A stretch of 64,000 bases of DNA from Erythrobacter sp. KY5 (GCF_003264115.1 NZ_CP021912.1:1657001-1721000); one strand, 5' to 3'; shown: positions 45,899-55,915, numbered from the stretch's first letter. Notes: generated by a model from the sequence alone, not told the origin. Made by a program: numbers and translations.

Positions 45899-47314
45899 TC
45901 ATTCGGCGGGGGCGGGGTCCGCGAGGTTCCTGGCCGCCGCTGCGTCCTTTTCGGCGCGGAACAGCAGCGTTCCGAGCCATGCCGAAATGACGGTCATCGC
46001 ACCTGCGAAGAGCAATTGCTCGACCACCGGGATGCCGAGCCCGGTCAGTCCGATCGCAATCAAAGAGCCCAGCACCATAGCCAGCGAATTGACGATATTG
46101 TTCGCCGCAATCGTGCGGCTGGCCGCGTCATGCGCGCATCGGGTTGTCAGGAACGCATAAAGCGGAACGACGAAGAATCCGCCAGCGGTCGCGATACCCA
46201 GCAGCATAAGCGAAAGCGGGATCGCAAGCGGTTCGAGTATCCACAGCTCGATAGGCAGCAATTCGCCCGCAGCGTTGGGTGTCCATGCTTTCGAGACCAG
46301 ATAGAACCCGATCACGAAAATGCCCATCACGATAACCGACGCGGGCGAATAACGCGCCGACACTTCGCCTTTCAAAAGCGCGTTGATACCGATCGAACCG
46401 ATGGCAATGCCGATTGAAAAGATGACGAGGAACAGGCTCGCCACTTCCTTGGACGCAAGCAACTGGTTTTTGGCAAGCGGCGGGAACTGGATGAACAGCA
46501 CCGCGCCAATCGTCCAGAAGAAGCTGATCGCGATGATCGCCAGAAAAATCTCGCGGTTGTGCGCGGTGTCTCGCACCAGTTTGTAGCTCATCATCGCCTG
46601 GTCAGCGATTGCGACGAACGGATAGCCAAGCCAGCGCAGGAGCTTGCTTCCCACCTTCTCCCGGTAAGGCTCAAGCAGCGGGTAATGCATTTCGTAATCG
46701 CTTTGCGGCGGCGCATCGGGCACATGCCGGCTGACCCAATAACCCACAAAAGCGGTGATAATGATCAGCACCATCGCGATCTCGACCGCGATAAATCCGG
46801 CAAGGATCGTGCCGGTCAGGATCGCGATATACGTTCCTGCTTCAATCAACCCGGTCCCTGACAGGACCTCTTCTTTTTTAAGATGCTGGGGCAGGATTGC
46901 GTATTTGATCGGCCCGAGGAATGTCGATTGCGTCGCTGCAAGAAACACGACGAACAGCAGGAGCGGGATCGCAACCGTGTGGACCATGATGCCCTGCCAT
47001 GCCATGAACAGGCCAACCGCTCCCAAAGACGCCCAGCCGATCTCGCATATCTTAACGATGCGGATAATCCGCGCCTTGTCGCGCGTGTCGGCGAGCTGTC
47101 CTGCAAGCGCAGAGAACACGACGAAGGGCACGATGAAGATGACTGAGGCAAGACCGCTGAAAAGCGCCTCCTGCTGTTCGTCATTGTAAACGGTGTAGAC
47201 CACGAACAGGACGAGCGCGGTCTTGTACAGATTGTCGTTGAAAGCGTTGAAGAACTGCGTGACCATAAGCGGCAGGAAGCGCTTACGGCGCATGAGGTGC
47301 GTCGATGTGGTCAT
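45899..47314 (-). CDS. MFS transporter, LplT (lysophospholipid) type
   Basis: Twelve-helix major facilitator protein, 471 residues, with the N-terminal LMVTQFFNAFNDNLYKTALVLF typical of LplT and of the transporter half of Aas/LplT fusions, and ATQSTFLGPIKYAILPQHL. LplT flips lysophosphatidylethanolamine across the inner membrane for re-acylation. No acyltransferase domain or gene is adjacent, so this is a stand-alone transporter and the substrate is inferred. A histidine-containing insert (about 205-235) is larger than in E. coli LplT. Confidence 0.85.
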   Translation of the reverse strand: MTTSTHLMRRKRFLPLMVTQFFNAFNDNLYKTALVLFVVYTVYNDEQQEALFSGLASVIFIVPFVVFSALAGQLADTRDKARIIRIVKICEIGWASLGAVGLFMAWQGIMVHTVAIPLLLFVVFLAATQSTFLGPIKYAILPQHLKKEEVLSGTGLIEAGTYIAILTGTILAGFIAVEIAMVLIIITAFVGYWVSRHVPDAPPQSDYEMHYPLLEPYREKVGSKLLRWLGYPFVAIADQAMMSYKLVRDTAHNREIFLAIIAISFFWTIGAVLFIQFPPLAKNQLLASKEVASLFLVIFSIGIAIGSIGINALLKGEVSARYSPASVIVMGIFVIGFYLVSKAWTPNAAGELLPIELWILEPLAIPLSLMLLGIATAGGFFVVPLYAFLTTRCAHDAASRTIAANNIVNSLAMVLGSLIAIGLTGLGIPVVEQLLFAGAMTVISAWLGTLLFRAEKDAAAARNLADPAPAE

Positions 47315-47461
47315 GCGTTAAAGCAGTGCTTGCCCGTTCTCTCTTCTTTCACCCACATAGCGACGATGCCGACGGGAGCAAGTGCGAGGGGGTTTAGCTG
47401 TTAGCAGATCGTTCAGGATCATTTGCTTGGTGCATCGCCCGCGCTAAGGGGGACTTCGAAG

Positions 47462-48070
47462 ATGCTGACACTGCCAAACATCCTGACCCTGTCGCGAATT
47501 TTCGCCGTGCCACTGCTGGGCTTCCTGTTGTGGTGGCCGGATTGGCAACTCGGCTACCTGATCGGTTTCGCGGTCTATTGCGTGATCGCGATCACCGACT
47601 TCTTCGACGGCTATCTGGCGCGGGCGCAGGGAACCGTCTCGAAGCTTGGCATCTTCCTTGACCCGATTGCCGACAAGATCATGGTCGCCGCAGTGATCCT
47701 GATCCTGACCGCACAGGGATTCCTGAGAGGCCCTTATGTCGGCGACATGCATGTCATTGCGGGCACGATCATCCTCATCCGCGAAATCACCGTCAGCGGT
47801 TTGCGCGAATTTCTCGGCGGGATTCAGGTGTCGGTCCCGGTAACGAAGCTCGCCAAGTGGAAGACGACGTTCCAGCTGGTGGCGCTGGGCGCGCTGATCC
47901 TTGGCGGAGCCGTGCACGGACAGCCGTGTCAGTCCCCGGGACCGGATTGCCAGACGATTGCCGAAAGCTGGGTTCATGTGGTCGGCCTGGCGTCGCTATG
48001 GGCCGCCGCAGTGCTGACCTGTATTACCGGCTGGGACTATCTGCGGGTTGGTCTGAAGCACATGGAATGA
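47462..48070 (+). CDS. pgsA: CDP-diacylglycerol--glycerol-3-phosphate 3-phosphatidyltransferase
   Basis: First committed step of phosphatidylglycerol and cardiolipin synthesis. It has 202 residues with the CDP-alcohol phosphatidyltransferase signature DFFDGYLAR, then G and two Asp in KLGIFLDPIADK, and the family N-terminus LTLPNILTLSRI. I use the ATG at 47462. It converges with the HAD gene. Confidence 0.95.
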   Translation: MLTLPNILTLSRIFAVPLLGFLLWWPDWQLGYLIGFAVYCVIAITDFFDGYLARAQGTVSKLGIFLDPIADKIMVAAVILILTAQGFLRGPYVGDMHVIAGTIILIREITVSGLREFLGGIQVSVPVTKLAKWKTTFQLVALGALILGGAVHGQPCQSPGPDCQTIAESWVHVVGLASLWAAAVLTCITGWDYLRVGLKHME

Positions 48071-48086
48071 TGCGGGTTGGCGTTGC

Positions 48087-48758
48087 CTAGATCATGGATT
48101 TGAGCATGGCGTGATTTGAAACGACCGCGTCCGCGCCGCTGGCTTTGAGCCGTTGATGAAGCCCCGGATCGCAGTGCCCGCCCCCGGTAAAGCCGATTGT
48201 AGTCATCCCGGCTGCTTTCGCAGCGCGAACTCCATTGACGCTGTCTTCGATCACCACGCAAGTTTCGGGAGAGACCTCGATCTGCCGGGCGGCGTGGAGG
48301 AAGAGATCGGGTGCTGGCTTCCCGTTTTCTACGTGGTCGGCGGAATAGATGTGGGGTGCGAGCAGGTGGAAAAGCCCCGCAATCTTCAGCTTCTTTATCA
48401 GACGCTCGTAAGGTGCGGATGATCCTACGGCTACTTTGCCGCCAAACGCTTCGATCAGTGACGGGACCCCGCTGATAGGCAGCAATTCTGCCTTCACCCG
48501 CTCCCAGATTTTTTCCTGAAGCGTCTCCCCGAAGTCGCTCGGCAATTCGCCGCCGACGATGCGCGCGTGATCGGCCCGCAATTCAGCATAGAAGTCGCGG
48601 TTCGACAGCCCGACGAAACGGGTAAGATAATCCTTCAGGTCGTATTCGAGGCCCATCTGGGCAAGCAACTTGCGCTCAACGTCGAGATGGATGATTTCAG
48701 AATCGACCAGCACCCCGTCATTATCGAAGATGATCGCGTCGAAGTCGCGCAGCCTCAT
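48087..48758 (-). CDS. HAD-superfamily phosphatase (beta-phosphoglucomutase-like)
   Basis: 223 residues. Motif I is FDNDGVLVDSE, motif II is GSSAPYERL, motif III lysine is in NGKPAPDLF and motif IV is CVVIEDSVNGVRAAKAAG. Cap type C1, as in phosphoglycolate phosphatase and beta-phosphoglucomutase relatives; the substrate is unknown. The first acidic motif has Asn between the two aspartates (DND), common in this subgroup. The start is the ATG at 48758, 7 nt after the oxyR stop. Confidence 0.9.
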   Translation of the reverse strand: MRLRDFDAIIFDNDGVLVDSEIIHLDVERKLLAQMGLEYDLKDYLTRFVGLSNRDFYAELRADHARIVGGELPSDFGETLQEKIWERVKAELLPISGVPSLIEAFGGKVAVGSSAPYERLIKKLKIAGLFHLLAPHIYSADHVENGKPAPDLFLHAARQIEVSPETCVVIEDSVNGVRAAKAAGMTTIGFTGGGHCDPGLHQRLKASGADAVVSNHAMLKSMI

Positions 48759-48765
48759 GCTTGAT

Positions 48766-49662
48766 TCAACCCGCGCGCAACTCATCCGCGAGTAGCCTGA
48801 AATCGGCCTCGCGCGGCGAATTCTTGCGCCACGCCAGAACAATCTCGCGCTTGGCGTTTTCGCTTTCGACGGGGCGCGCGACGACTTCGGTGCCGTTCAG
48901 GATGCCTGCGTCAATCGCCATTTCGGGCAGTAAGGTAAGGCCAAGGTCGTTGTCGACCATCTGGACCAGCGTATGCAGGCTTGTGCCGATCATGCTGGCG
49001 CTCGCGCGCAGTTCGCTGCGGTTGCAGGCTGCGAGCGCGTGGTCGCGAAGGCAATGGCCATCTTCGAGCAGCAGCAGACGCCCCTGATCGATCATTTCAG
49101 GCGGTATCGCTGCAGGCGGATCGCGCGGGTCGTCCTTGGGGAAGGCCACGAACAGCGGGTCATCCGCGATATGCACCCAGTCAGCCTCGCCCGTGTCGAA
49201 CGGTAGCGCAAGCAGTACACAGTCAGCCCTGCCATGCTGGAGCGATTCGAGGGCGTCGTGCGATGTTTCTTCGCGCAGCATCAGTTGCAGGTCGGGGCGC
49301 TCTTTCTTGAGGCGTGGCAGCAGGCGCGGGATCATGAAAGGCGCGATGGTCGGAATAACGCTCATGCGCAATTGACCCGACAAGGGCTTGCCCGCCGCTT
49401 GCACGAGGTCCGATAGCTCTTCGGCTTCGCGCAGCAATTTGTTGGCCTTGGCCACCACCTGCTCACCCAGAGAGGTGAACCGCACAACGCGGCGCGAGCG
49501 TTCAACCAGGGTCACGCCCAACAGCGATTCGAGTTCGCGGATCCCCGCCGAAAGCGTCGATTGCGACACGAAGCTTGCATCGGCAGCGCGGCCGAAATGG
49601 CCGTGCTCATGCAATGCGACGAGATATTGCAGTTGCTTGATGGTGGGCAGGTAGGTGCTCAA
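48766..49662 (-). CDS. oxyR: hydrogen peroxide-sensing LysR regulator OxyR
   Basis: LysR-family activator, 298 residues: N-terminal winged helix-turn-helix (GHFGRAADASFVSQSTLSAGI) and a C-terminal sensor domain with both redox cysteines, Cys204 and Cys213, in DGHCLRDHALAAC, nine residues apart as in E. coli OxyR. It should activate peroxide-defence genes. No catalase or ahpC is adjacent. The start is a TTG at 49662 with a gagg site 5 nt upstream. It lies in an operon rnd-oxyR-HAD with 7-nt gaps. Confidence 0.92.
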   Translation of the reverse strand: MSTYLPTIKQLQYLVALHEHGHFGRAADASFVSQSTLSAGIRELESLLGVTLVERSRRVVRFTSLGEQVVAKANKLLREAEELSDLVQAAGKPLSGQLRMSVIPTIAPFMIPRLLPRLKKERPDLQLMLREETSHDALESLQHGRADCVLLALPFDTGEADWVHIADDPLFVAFPKDDPRDPPAAIPPEMIDQGRLLLLEDGHCLRDHALAACNRSELRASASMIGTSLHTLVQMVDNDLGLTLLPEMAIDAGILNGTEVVARPVESENAKREIVLAWRKNSPREADFRLLADELRAG

Positions 49663-49669
49663 TGCCGCC

Positions 49670-50872
49670 TCACTCTGCTGCCAGCGCTTCTTCCATGCTT
49701 GCCTGCATGTCGTCGATATGGGTCATGGTGAGTTTGCCTTCCCTGACCGCGAAAGCGAGCTTGCCTTCAACCAGTTCGAGCGCATCCTTGCCGAAGATAT
49801 CGTAGCGCCAGCCCTGCAGCACCTGAAGGTCGCGAACACCGGCAGCGAGCGCTTCCATCTCATCGGCTCGCGTCAGAAGGCGGGAGGCAACGTCGATTTC
49901 TCGCGCACGGATTTTCAGCAGCAGCTTGAGCAAGTCGGCCACCAGTGCGCCTTCCTTGCCCAGCGGCGCACCGCGTTTCATCTTTTCAGGCATTTCGGAC
50001 TTGGGCAGCGCTTCGGCTTCGGAAATGACCCTCATCAGGCGCTTGCCGATGTCGTTGTCCTTCCACGAGGCCGAAAGCCCTCGCACCTTCGCGAGATCGC
50101 CCTGTTTCTTGGGCGGGTGAGAGGCGATGTCAGCGAGCGTTTCGTCGCGCATGATGCGGCCGCGCGGGATATTCTTGTGCTGCGCCTCGCCCTCGCGCCA
50201 TGCTGCAAGCGCTTTCAATCGCCCGAGCACGAGCGGATTGCGGCCCGGCTGTCGGATGCGTTTCCACGAAGCGTCGGGATCGACGATGTAATTCGACGGA
50301 TCGGCCAGCTTTTCCATCTCCGCATCGAGCCACACACCGCGCTCGGTCTTCATCAGTTTTTTGAGGATCTTGGGGAAGATCTTCGAAAGGTGAGTCACAT
50401 CGCCGATAGCGTATTCGATCTGGCGATCGGTGAGGGGACGCCGGCTCCAGTCGGTAAAGCGCGCGCCCTTATCAACCGTGATGTTCAGCCAGTGATCGAC
50501 GAGATTGGCATAGCCGATCTGTTCGGACTGGCTGATCGCCATCATCGAGATTTGCGTGTCGAAAATGGGGAAGGGCGTCTTGCCCGTCATGTTGACGATG
50601 ATCTCGACGTCCTGACCGCCAGCGTGGAAGACCTTCAGAACCTCATCGTTCTCGGTCAGCAGCTGGAGTAGGGGAGTGAGGTCGATACCGTCAGCCAGCG
50701 GATCAATCGCGGCGGCTTCTTCGGTGTTGGCGATCTGTACCAGGCACAATTCAGGCCAGTATGTGTTTTCGCGCATGAATTCGGTGTCGACTGCAACGAA
50801 TTCGGATTGAGAGAGGCGCTCGCACAGGTCAGCCAGAGCGTCGGAAGTTGTGATCAGGTCGTGTATTTTCAT
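49670..50872 (-). CDS. rnd: ribonuclease D
   Basis: 3'-5' exoribonuclease for tRNA and small RNA maturation, 400 residues. DEDD-y active-site motifs: VAVDTEFMRENTYW, FHAGGQDVEII and IEYAIGDVTHLS, followed by two HRDC domains (first around 205-285). The start is the ATG at 50872. It is first in the operon with oxyR and divergent from aspS. Confidence 0.95.
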   Translation of the reverse strand: MKIHDLITTSDALADLCERLSQSEFVAVDTEFMRENTYWPELCLVQIANTEEAAAIDPLADGIDLTPLLQLLTENDEVLKVFHAGGQDVEIIVNMTGKTPFPIFDTQISMMAISQSEQIGYANLVDHWLNITVDKGARFTDWSRRPLTDRQIEYAIGDVTHLSKIFPKILKKLMKTERGVWLDAEMEKLADPSNYIVDPDASWKRIRQPGRNPLVLGRLKALAAWREGEAQHKNIPRGRIMRDETLADIASHPPKKQGDLAKVRGLSASWKDNDIGKRLMRVISEAEALPKSEMPEKMKRGAPLGKEGALVADLLKLLLKIRAREIDVASRLLTRADEMEALAAGVRDLQVLQGWRYDIFGKDALELVEGKLAFAVREGKLTMTHIDDMQASMEEALAAE

Positions 50873-51064
50873 GTCTATCGTTTCTATTCAGTTGAGCGGA
50901 GTGCCGCTCTCGGGTCTTCATGGACCCAGCAATTCGAGAGGTGCGCGACTTGACAAAGCGCAGGTCATGCCCTGTTAGCGCGCGCATATCCACGTGGGAC
51001 AAATTGTCCTACGAGGCGCTGGCGCGCCCTTAGCGCCATACACCCAAACAGGACAAGAATTTAG

Positions 51065-52879
51065 ATGCACGCCTACCGTTCCCACACTTGCGCACAGCTT
51101 TCGGCTGAAAATGTCGGCGAAACCGTCCGTCTTTCGGGCTGGATGCACCGGAAACGCGACCATGGCGGCGTGTTGTTCGTCGACCTTCGCGACCATTACG
51201 GCATCACGCAGATCGTGGCGGACGAGGATTCGCCCGCGCTTCCCGTGCTGGAAAAGCTGCGCGCCGAATCGGTCGTGACCATCGATGGCGAGGTAAAGGC
51301 TCGCACGCCAGAGACCGTGAACAAGGATCTGCCGACCGGCGAAATCGAGATTTTCGCACGCTCGATCACGGTTCAGAGCGCCGCCGACGAGCTGCCGATG
51401 CCGGTCGCGAGCGGAGAAGAGTATCCGGAGAACATCCGCCTCAAGTATCGCTTTCTAGATCTTCGCCGCGAGGTCATGCACCGCAACATCATGCTTCGCA
51501 GCCAGGTCATCACCTCGCTGCGCCAGCGCATGATTGGACAGGGTTTTACCGAGTTCCAGACCCCGATCCTCACCGCATCGAGCCCCGAAGGCGCACGCGA
51601 CTTCCTCGTGCCGAGCCGCATGCACCCGAACAGCTTCTACGCGCTCCCGCAGGCGCCACAGATGTTCAAGCAGATGCTGATGGTGTCCGGCTTCGACCGC
51701 TATTTCCAGATAGCGCCGTGCTTCCGCGACGAAGACCTGCGCGCTGATCGCAGCCTCGAATTCTACCAGCTCGACTTCGAAATGAGCTTCGTCACGCAGG
51801 AAGACGTGTTTCAGGCGCTGGAGCCGGTCCTTGCTGGCGTGTTCGAAGAGTTCTCGGGCGGCAAGACCGTGACGAAGTCGGGCGAATTCCCGCGCATTCC
51901 CTATGCCGAGGCGATGCTGAAGTACGGCACTGACAAGCCTGACCTGCGCAACCCGCTGATCATCAGCGACGTCACCAGCCACTTTGAAAAGAGCGGGTTT
52001 GGCCTGTTCGAAAAGATCGTTGGCGGCGGCGGCGTGGTTCGCGTCATCCCGGCACCCAAGACAAACGAGAAGAGCCGCAAGTTCTTCGACGACATGAACA
52101 ACTGGGCGCGTTCCGAAGGCTTTGCAGGCCTCGGCTACGTCACCCGCAAGGGCGGCGAGTTCGGCGGTCCGATTGCCAAGAACCACGGCCCCGATCGCAT
52201 GGAAGAGCTCTATAACGAGCTTGGCCTTGGCGCAGATGACGGCCTGTTCTTCGCCGCTGGCAAGGAAAAGGACGCAGCCAAGCTCGCAGGTGCTGCGCGT
52301 ACGCAGATCGCCGAGCAACTGGACCTGATCGAGCCCGACTGCTTCAAGTTCTGCTGGATCGTAGACTTCCCGATGTACGAGTACGACGACGAAGCGAAGA
52401 AGGTCGATTTCAGCCACAACCCATTCTCGATGCCGCAAGGCGAGATGGAAGCGCTGGAAAGCATGGACCCGCTCGAAATCAAGGCGTGGCAGTACGACAT
52501 CGTTTGCAACGGCTATGAATTGAGCTCAGGCGCGATCCGGAACCACAAGCCGGAGATCATGTACAAGGCCTTCGAAATCGCCGGATACGACAAGGATACT
52601 GTCGACCGCGAATTCTCCGGCATGATCGAGGCCTTCAAACTCGGCGCACCGCCTCATGGTGGTTCGGCACCGGGGATCGACCGCATTGTCATGCTGCTCG
52701 CTGGCGAGGAGGCGATCCGCGAGGTGATCGCTTTCCCGATGAACCAGAAGGGCGAAGACCTGATGATGAGCGCGCCATCCACAGCAACGCCAGCGCAACT
52801 GCGCGAATTGCACCTGCGCCTGGTCGAACCCGCGCAAAAGGCACCGCCCAAGCCAGACATCGTTTCCGACGGAAGCTGA
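51065..52879 (+). CDS. aspS: aspartyl-tRNA synthetase (probably non-discriminating)
   Basis: Class II aminoacyl-tRNA synthetase, 604 residues: N-terminal OB-fold anticodon domain (about 1-110), motif 2 [12 protein letters not shown] region, a bacterial GAD insertion domain (about 295-420) and motif 3 [16 protein letters not shown]. Bacterial-type length. Whether it also charges tRNA-Asn depends on a gatCAB pathway, which is not in view. The start is the ATG at 51065 ([12 protein letters not shown]). Confidence 0.97.
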   Translation: MHAYRSHTCAQLSAENVGETVRLSGWMHRKRDHGGVLFVDLRDHYGITQIVADEDSPALPVLEKLRAESVVTIDGEVKARTPETVNKDLPTGEIEIFARSITVQSAADELPMPVASGEEYPENIRLKYRFLDLRREVMHRNIMLRSQVITSLRQRMIGQGFTEFQTPILTASSPEGARDFLVPSRMHPNSFYALPQAPQMFKQMLMVSGFDRYFQIAPCFRDEDLRADRSLEFYQLDFEMSFVTQEDVFQALEPVLAGVFEEFSGGKTVTKSGEFPRIPYAEAMLKYGTDKPDLRNPLIISDVTSHFEKSGFGLFEKIVGGGGVVRVIPAPKTNEKSRKFFDDMNNWARSEGFAGLGYVTRKGGEFGGPIAKNHGPDRMEELYNELGLGADDGLFFAAGKEKDAAKLAGAARTQIAEQLDLIEPDCFKFCWIVDFPMYEYDDEAKKVDFSHNPFSMPQGEMEALESMDPLEIKAWQYDIVCNGYELSSGAIRNHKPEIMYKAFEIAGYDKDTVDREFSGMIEAFKLGAPPHGGSAPGIDRIVMLLAGEEAIREVIAFPMNQKGEDLMMSAPSTATPAQLRELHLRLVEPAQKAPPKPDIVSDGS

Positions 52880-52883
52880 CAGC

Positions 52884-52916
52884 AAAAAAGGCGCCCGACC
52901 TGAAAAGGTGGGCGCC
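52884..52916 (-). terminator. terminator of the DUF2383 gene (minus strand)
   Basis: GGCGCCC-G-ACC pairs with GGT-GGGCGCC around TGAAAA; on the minus strand it is followed by six T, so it ends the leftward DUF2383 unit. On the plus strand it directly follows aspS but lacks a T-run. Confidence 0.8.
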
Positions 52917-53048
52917 CAAGGCTGTTAGGGAAAATTATAGTTTGAACTAGGTGAGCGGAGCGCAGCCAAAGTCTGGCGATGCGTAGGCGCCACTCTGGCG
53001 CGCTCAACGCTCATTCGCAGGTCCCCACCTGCGATCGGTGTCAGTCGG

Positions 53049-53483
53049 TTATGCGTATTGCTTTTCCAGCATGTCGCTAAACCGTTCGCCTTCCGAAATT
53101 TCCTGATACGTTTGCTGGATCAGGCTGCGGAACGAGGCATCAAGATCATCGTCTTCGAGTGCGTCGCGGAACTGACCGGCGATATAGTCTTCGCCTTCTT
53201 CAACGCGCTCGACCGCGGCTTCGTTGCCGTTTTCAAACGAGTCGGCGATGCTCATGAACGTCTGGTGTGTCGATGCGGTCATGCTCGACGAGGTAATCCG
53301 CTCTTCGCCATTGCTCTCAAGCGCTGAATTCAGCTTCGAAAGCGTCTGTTCGCGCGAGGTCAGGCGGCGATTGAGGGCATCCTTCAGCGCGGGGCTGTCT
53401 GCCTTGTCGACGGCCTTGCGATAGCCTTCGACCGAATCGAACGTGGTCTGGGTAAGCGATTTAAGGGTGCTGATGTTAGTCAT
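53049..53483 (-). CDS. DUF2383 (PA2169-type) four-helix protein
   Basis: 144 residues, all helical and acidic, with the PA2169/DUF2383 pattern: an N-terminal LKSLTQTTFDSVEGYRKA, paired central helices rich in Glu, and HQTFMSIADSFENGNEAAVERVEEGEDYI. Function unknown; ferritin-like four-helix bundle proposed for the family and often stress-induced. The start is the ATG at 53483 behind gaggagacac. It stands alone between aspS and the deacetylase gene. Confidence 0.85.
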   Translation of the reverse strand: MTNISTLKSLTQTTFDSVEGYRKAVDKADSPALKDALNRRLTSREQTLSKLNSALESNGEERITSSSMTASTHQTFMSIADSFENGNEAAVERVEEGEDYIAGQFRDALEDDDLDASFRSLIQQTYQEISEGERFSDMLEKQYA

Positions 53484-53625
53484 GTGTCTCCTCGATGGGG
53501 TTGGGGTGGAGTTGCAGTGCGCCGACCGCGCCTTGCTTTCACCTATCTTATGGATTGAGGGTAGTGATCGTTCCATCACGCCGCTGGACCGTTCACCAGC
53601 TGCGATGGCCTGTGATTTCAACGAT

Positions 53626-54639
53626 TTATAGCTCAAATCCGCTCAGAAATGCGGCAACATTGTGCCCAAGCGCATCGATCCGGTATCCCCCTTCCATCAC
53701 CACCACGCTTGCCAGGCGGGCCTGCGCAATCCGTGCGCCGATACGTTCCATATCGGGCGTGGTTAGTCGGAAGTGTGAGATCGGATCCTTCTCGAACGTG
53801 TCCGCGCCGTAGCTGACGACGAGGAAGCGCGCGCCAAAGCCACCGATGGCTTCCAGAGCTCGATCCAGCGCCGCTTCGTAACCGGTCCACGTCGTGCCAC
53901 GGGGCAGCGGCTGATTGGAGGTTGTGCCTTCACCCTCACCCTGGCCCCTCTCATCCGCATGGCCCCAGAAATACGGATAGTCGCCCGCCGGGTCAGCGTG
54001 GATCGAGGCGAAGAACACGTCTGCATCTTCGTAGAAGATGTCCTGCGTCCCGTTTCCGTGATGGTAATCAACGTCGAGGATCGCGACAGGACCCAGCCCA
54101 CGATTGCACGCAGCGCGGGCGACGATGGCCGCATTGTTCATGTAACAATAGCCGCCAAAGTAGTCGCGGCCCGCATGGTGCCCCGGTGGGCGGCAAAGCG
54201 CGAACGCCTGGCGGGCTTGGCCGTCTGCGACCGATTCGAGCGCACTGACGGCGCTTTGCGCGCTCCAGTAGGCAGCTTCCCATGTTCCCGCCGATATGGG
54301 GGACGCCGCATCGAAGCCAAAGGCACCCAATTTCGCGTCAATCCGGTCGAGCGACAGCTTCCTGCGCCCGCGCACAGGGAATGCATAACCAATGGCATCG
54401 CCATCGCGTCCCGCAGCAAGCCACTCATCATGGGCACTTTTCAAGAAAGCGAGATATTCGCTGTCATGCACGGCCTCAATCGGTGCCATCCCGTGATCTT
54501 TTGGCGCTTCACCCATGCCGATAGATGCGTGGATCGATGCCAGCCTCGCGGGGCTTTCGGCAAAGTCCATCCACTCGCCGTTGTTGAGTTCGCGCAAGGG
54601 CGCGTGGGCGGACTGGTGGTCGCAGTAGAATGTGAGCAT
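53626..54639 (-). CDS. histone deacetylase-family (acetylpolyamine amidohydrolase-like) enzyme
   Basis: Zinc-dependent deacetylase of the arginase/deacetylase fold, 337 residues. Catalytic and metal motifs: RPPGHHAG (His-His dyad), LDVDYHHGNGTQ (metal-binding Asp and His), and YGADTFEKDP. The N-terminal FYCDHQSAHAP resembles acetylpolyamine amidohydrolases more than AcuC. The substrate is unproven. The start is the ATG at 54639, divergent from the TraB-like gene with 82 nt between starts. Confidence 0.88.
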   Translation of the reverse strand: MLTFYCDHQSAHAPLRELNNGEWMDFAESPARLASIHASIGMGEAPKDHGMAPIEAVHDSEYLAFLKSAHDEWLAAGRDGDAIGYAFPVRGRRKLSLDRIDAKLGAFGFDAASPISAGTWEAAYWSAQSAVSALESVADGQARQAFALCRPPGHHAGRDYFGGYCYMNNAAIVARAACNRGLGPVAILDVDYHHGNGTQDIFYEDADVFFASIHADPAGDYPYFWGHADERGQGEGEGTTSNQPLPRGTTWTGYEAALDRALEAIGGFGARFLVVSYGADTFEKDPISHFRLTTPDMERIGARIAQARLASVVVMEGGYRIDALGHNVAAFLSGFEL

Positions 54640-54721
54640 GGAAACTTTCTGACCGATGACGGATCTGTTGGGTTATCTGTTTGCAAGTAACCTTGATCGC
54701 CCCGCCTGCGAAGGGGATTGC

Positions 54722-55492
54722 ATGACTACTACGCGCCGCACGTTTCTCGCTGGAAGCCTCGCCACCCTGGTCGCAGCGCATCCCCTGATAGGCTGCAGCG
54801 CGGCGTCCACAGCGACCAAAGTCCATGTGATGGGCGTGATCCACGCACGGCACCGGCGTAGCGAGCGCTATTCACTTGCCGTGCTGGAAAAAGCGATCCG
54901 AAAAGCCGCTCCAGACGTGATCCTGACCGAGATTCCGCCAGACAGGATCGGGCGTGCCATTTCTTCATTCGAGGCCACGGGAAAGGTTGAAGAGCCGCGA
55001 ACGCAGGTTTTTCCCGAATACACCGACGTCGTTTTTCCGCTCCGCCGAGAGATGAAATTTCGCCTCTTCGGATGCGCCGGCTGGACCCGAAAAATCGCCG
55101 ATGAACGCGCTCATGAACTTGACCTCATCGAGAACGATCCCGCGCGCGCCAGACAGTGGGCGGAGCATCGCGCCGCGCAAAGCAAGTTTGCCAGGCTGGT
55201 GTCAGGTCACAGCGATGATCCGCGTTTCATCCATACGGAAAGTTTCGACCAACTCGTTGAGAAGTCTAGAGAACCATATCATCAACACTTCGATGCCGTC
55301 CTTGGGGCAGGCGGTTGGACGCAGATCAACAAGGCTCACACCGATCTGATTAACTTGGCGCTTGATCAGATTTCTGGGGAAGGCCTCACCGCGCTGATAA
55401 TGTTCGGCTCTGCGCACAAATACATGATCCGCCGAAGCCTTTCCCAGCGCGGCGACATCAACCTGCTGGACACCACCGATCTGTTTGCGTGA
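54722..55492 (+). CDS. exported TraB/TIKI-like protein
   Basis: 256 residues, no firm family. The N-terminus is a twin-arginine signal (TRRTFLAGS) with a lipobox-like LIGC at Cys25. The mature part carries GVIH (38-41) near the start, a TEIPPDR (Glu70, Arg75) segment and a second GSAH near 229-232. Paired GxxH motifs with a conserved Glu/Arg are the hallmark of the TraB/PrgY/TIKI/GumN metalloprotease-like superfamily, so membership is plausible but weakly supported. The start is the ATG at 54722. It is divergent from the deacetylase gene. Confidence 0.65.
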   Translation: MTTTRRTFLAGSLATLVAAHPLIGCSAASTATKVHVMGVIHARHRRSERYSLAVLEKAIRKAAPDVILTEIPPDRIGRAISSFEATGKVEEPRTQVFPEYTDVVFPLRREMKFRLFGCAGWTRKIADERAHELDLIENDPARARQWAEHRAAQSKFARLVSGHSDDPRFIHTESFDQLVEKSREPYHQHFDAVLGAGGWTQINKAHTDLINLALDQISGEGLTALIMFGSAHKYMIRRSLSQRGDINLLDTTDLFA

Positions 55493-55591
55493 CACACTCG
55501 CGGAAAACCATGCCGATCTTGACTTGCGCTTGATCGAACCGACCTTTAGGGCCATTCACGAGTTTAATACCCAATCTCAAGAGGGATACAC

Positions 55592-55828
55592 ATGAGCGAT
55601 ACTGCCGACCGCGTGCAGAAAATTGTCGTCGAACATCTCGGCGTCGAAGGTGACAAGGTCACTCAGGATGCGAGCTTCATCGACGATCTTGGCGCAGACA
55701 GCCTCGACATCGTCGAGCTTGTCATGGCTTTCGAAGAAGAATTCGGCGTGGAAATTCCCGACGACGCGGCTGAGAAGATCTCGACCGTCGGCGATGCCAC
55801 GAAGTTCATCGAAGAAAACAAGGGCTAA
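55592..55828 (+). CDS. acpP: acyl carrier protein
   Basis: 78 residues, acidic four-helix bundle. The phosphopantetheine serine is in [10 protein letters not shown] (near Ser37). Start ATG behind aagaggg. It is followed by fabF after a structured 141-nt gap, the usual acpP-fabF pair for fatty acid elongation. Confidence 0.97.
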   Translation: MSDTADRVQKIVVEHLGVEGDKVTQDASFIDDLGADSLDIVELVMAFEEEFGVEIPDDAAEKISTVGDATKFIEENKG

Positions 55829-55879
55829 TTGCCCAGCAATCTGCGCGTCTCATCATATATGGGGCGCGCAATTGACCAA

Positions 55880-55915
55880 CAGGCCCGAGCCCTTTGTAAA
55901 GGGCCTTCGGGCCTG
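55880..55915 (+). terminator. long nested hairpin between acpP and fabF
   Basis: CAGGCCCGA pairs with TCGGGCCTG, enclosing a second stem CCCTTT/AAAGGG with a tiny loop. There is no T-run but a tagtgtttta follows. It could be a partial terminator or processing site that sets the high acpP to fabF ratio. Confidence 0.55.

Noticed and set aside
51455..52438. A 327-codon minus-strand open frame opposite aspS.
   Set aside because: Shadow of aspS; its sequence is without recognisable motifs.
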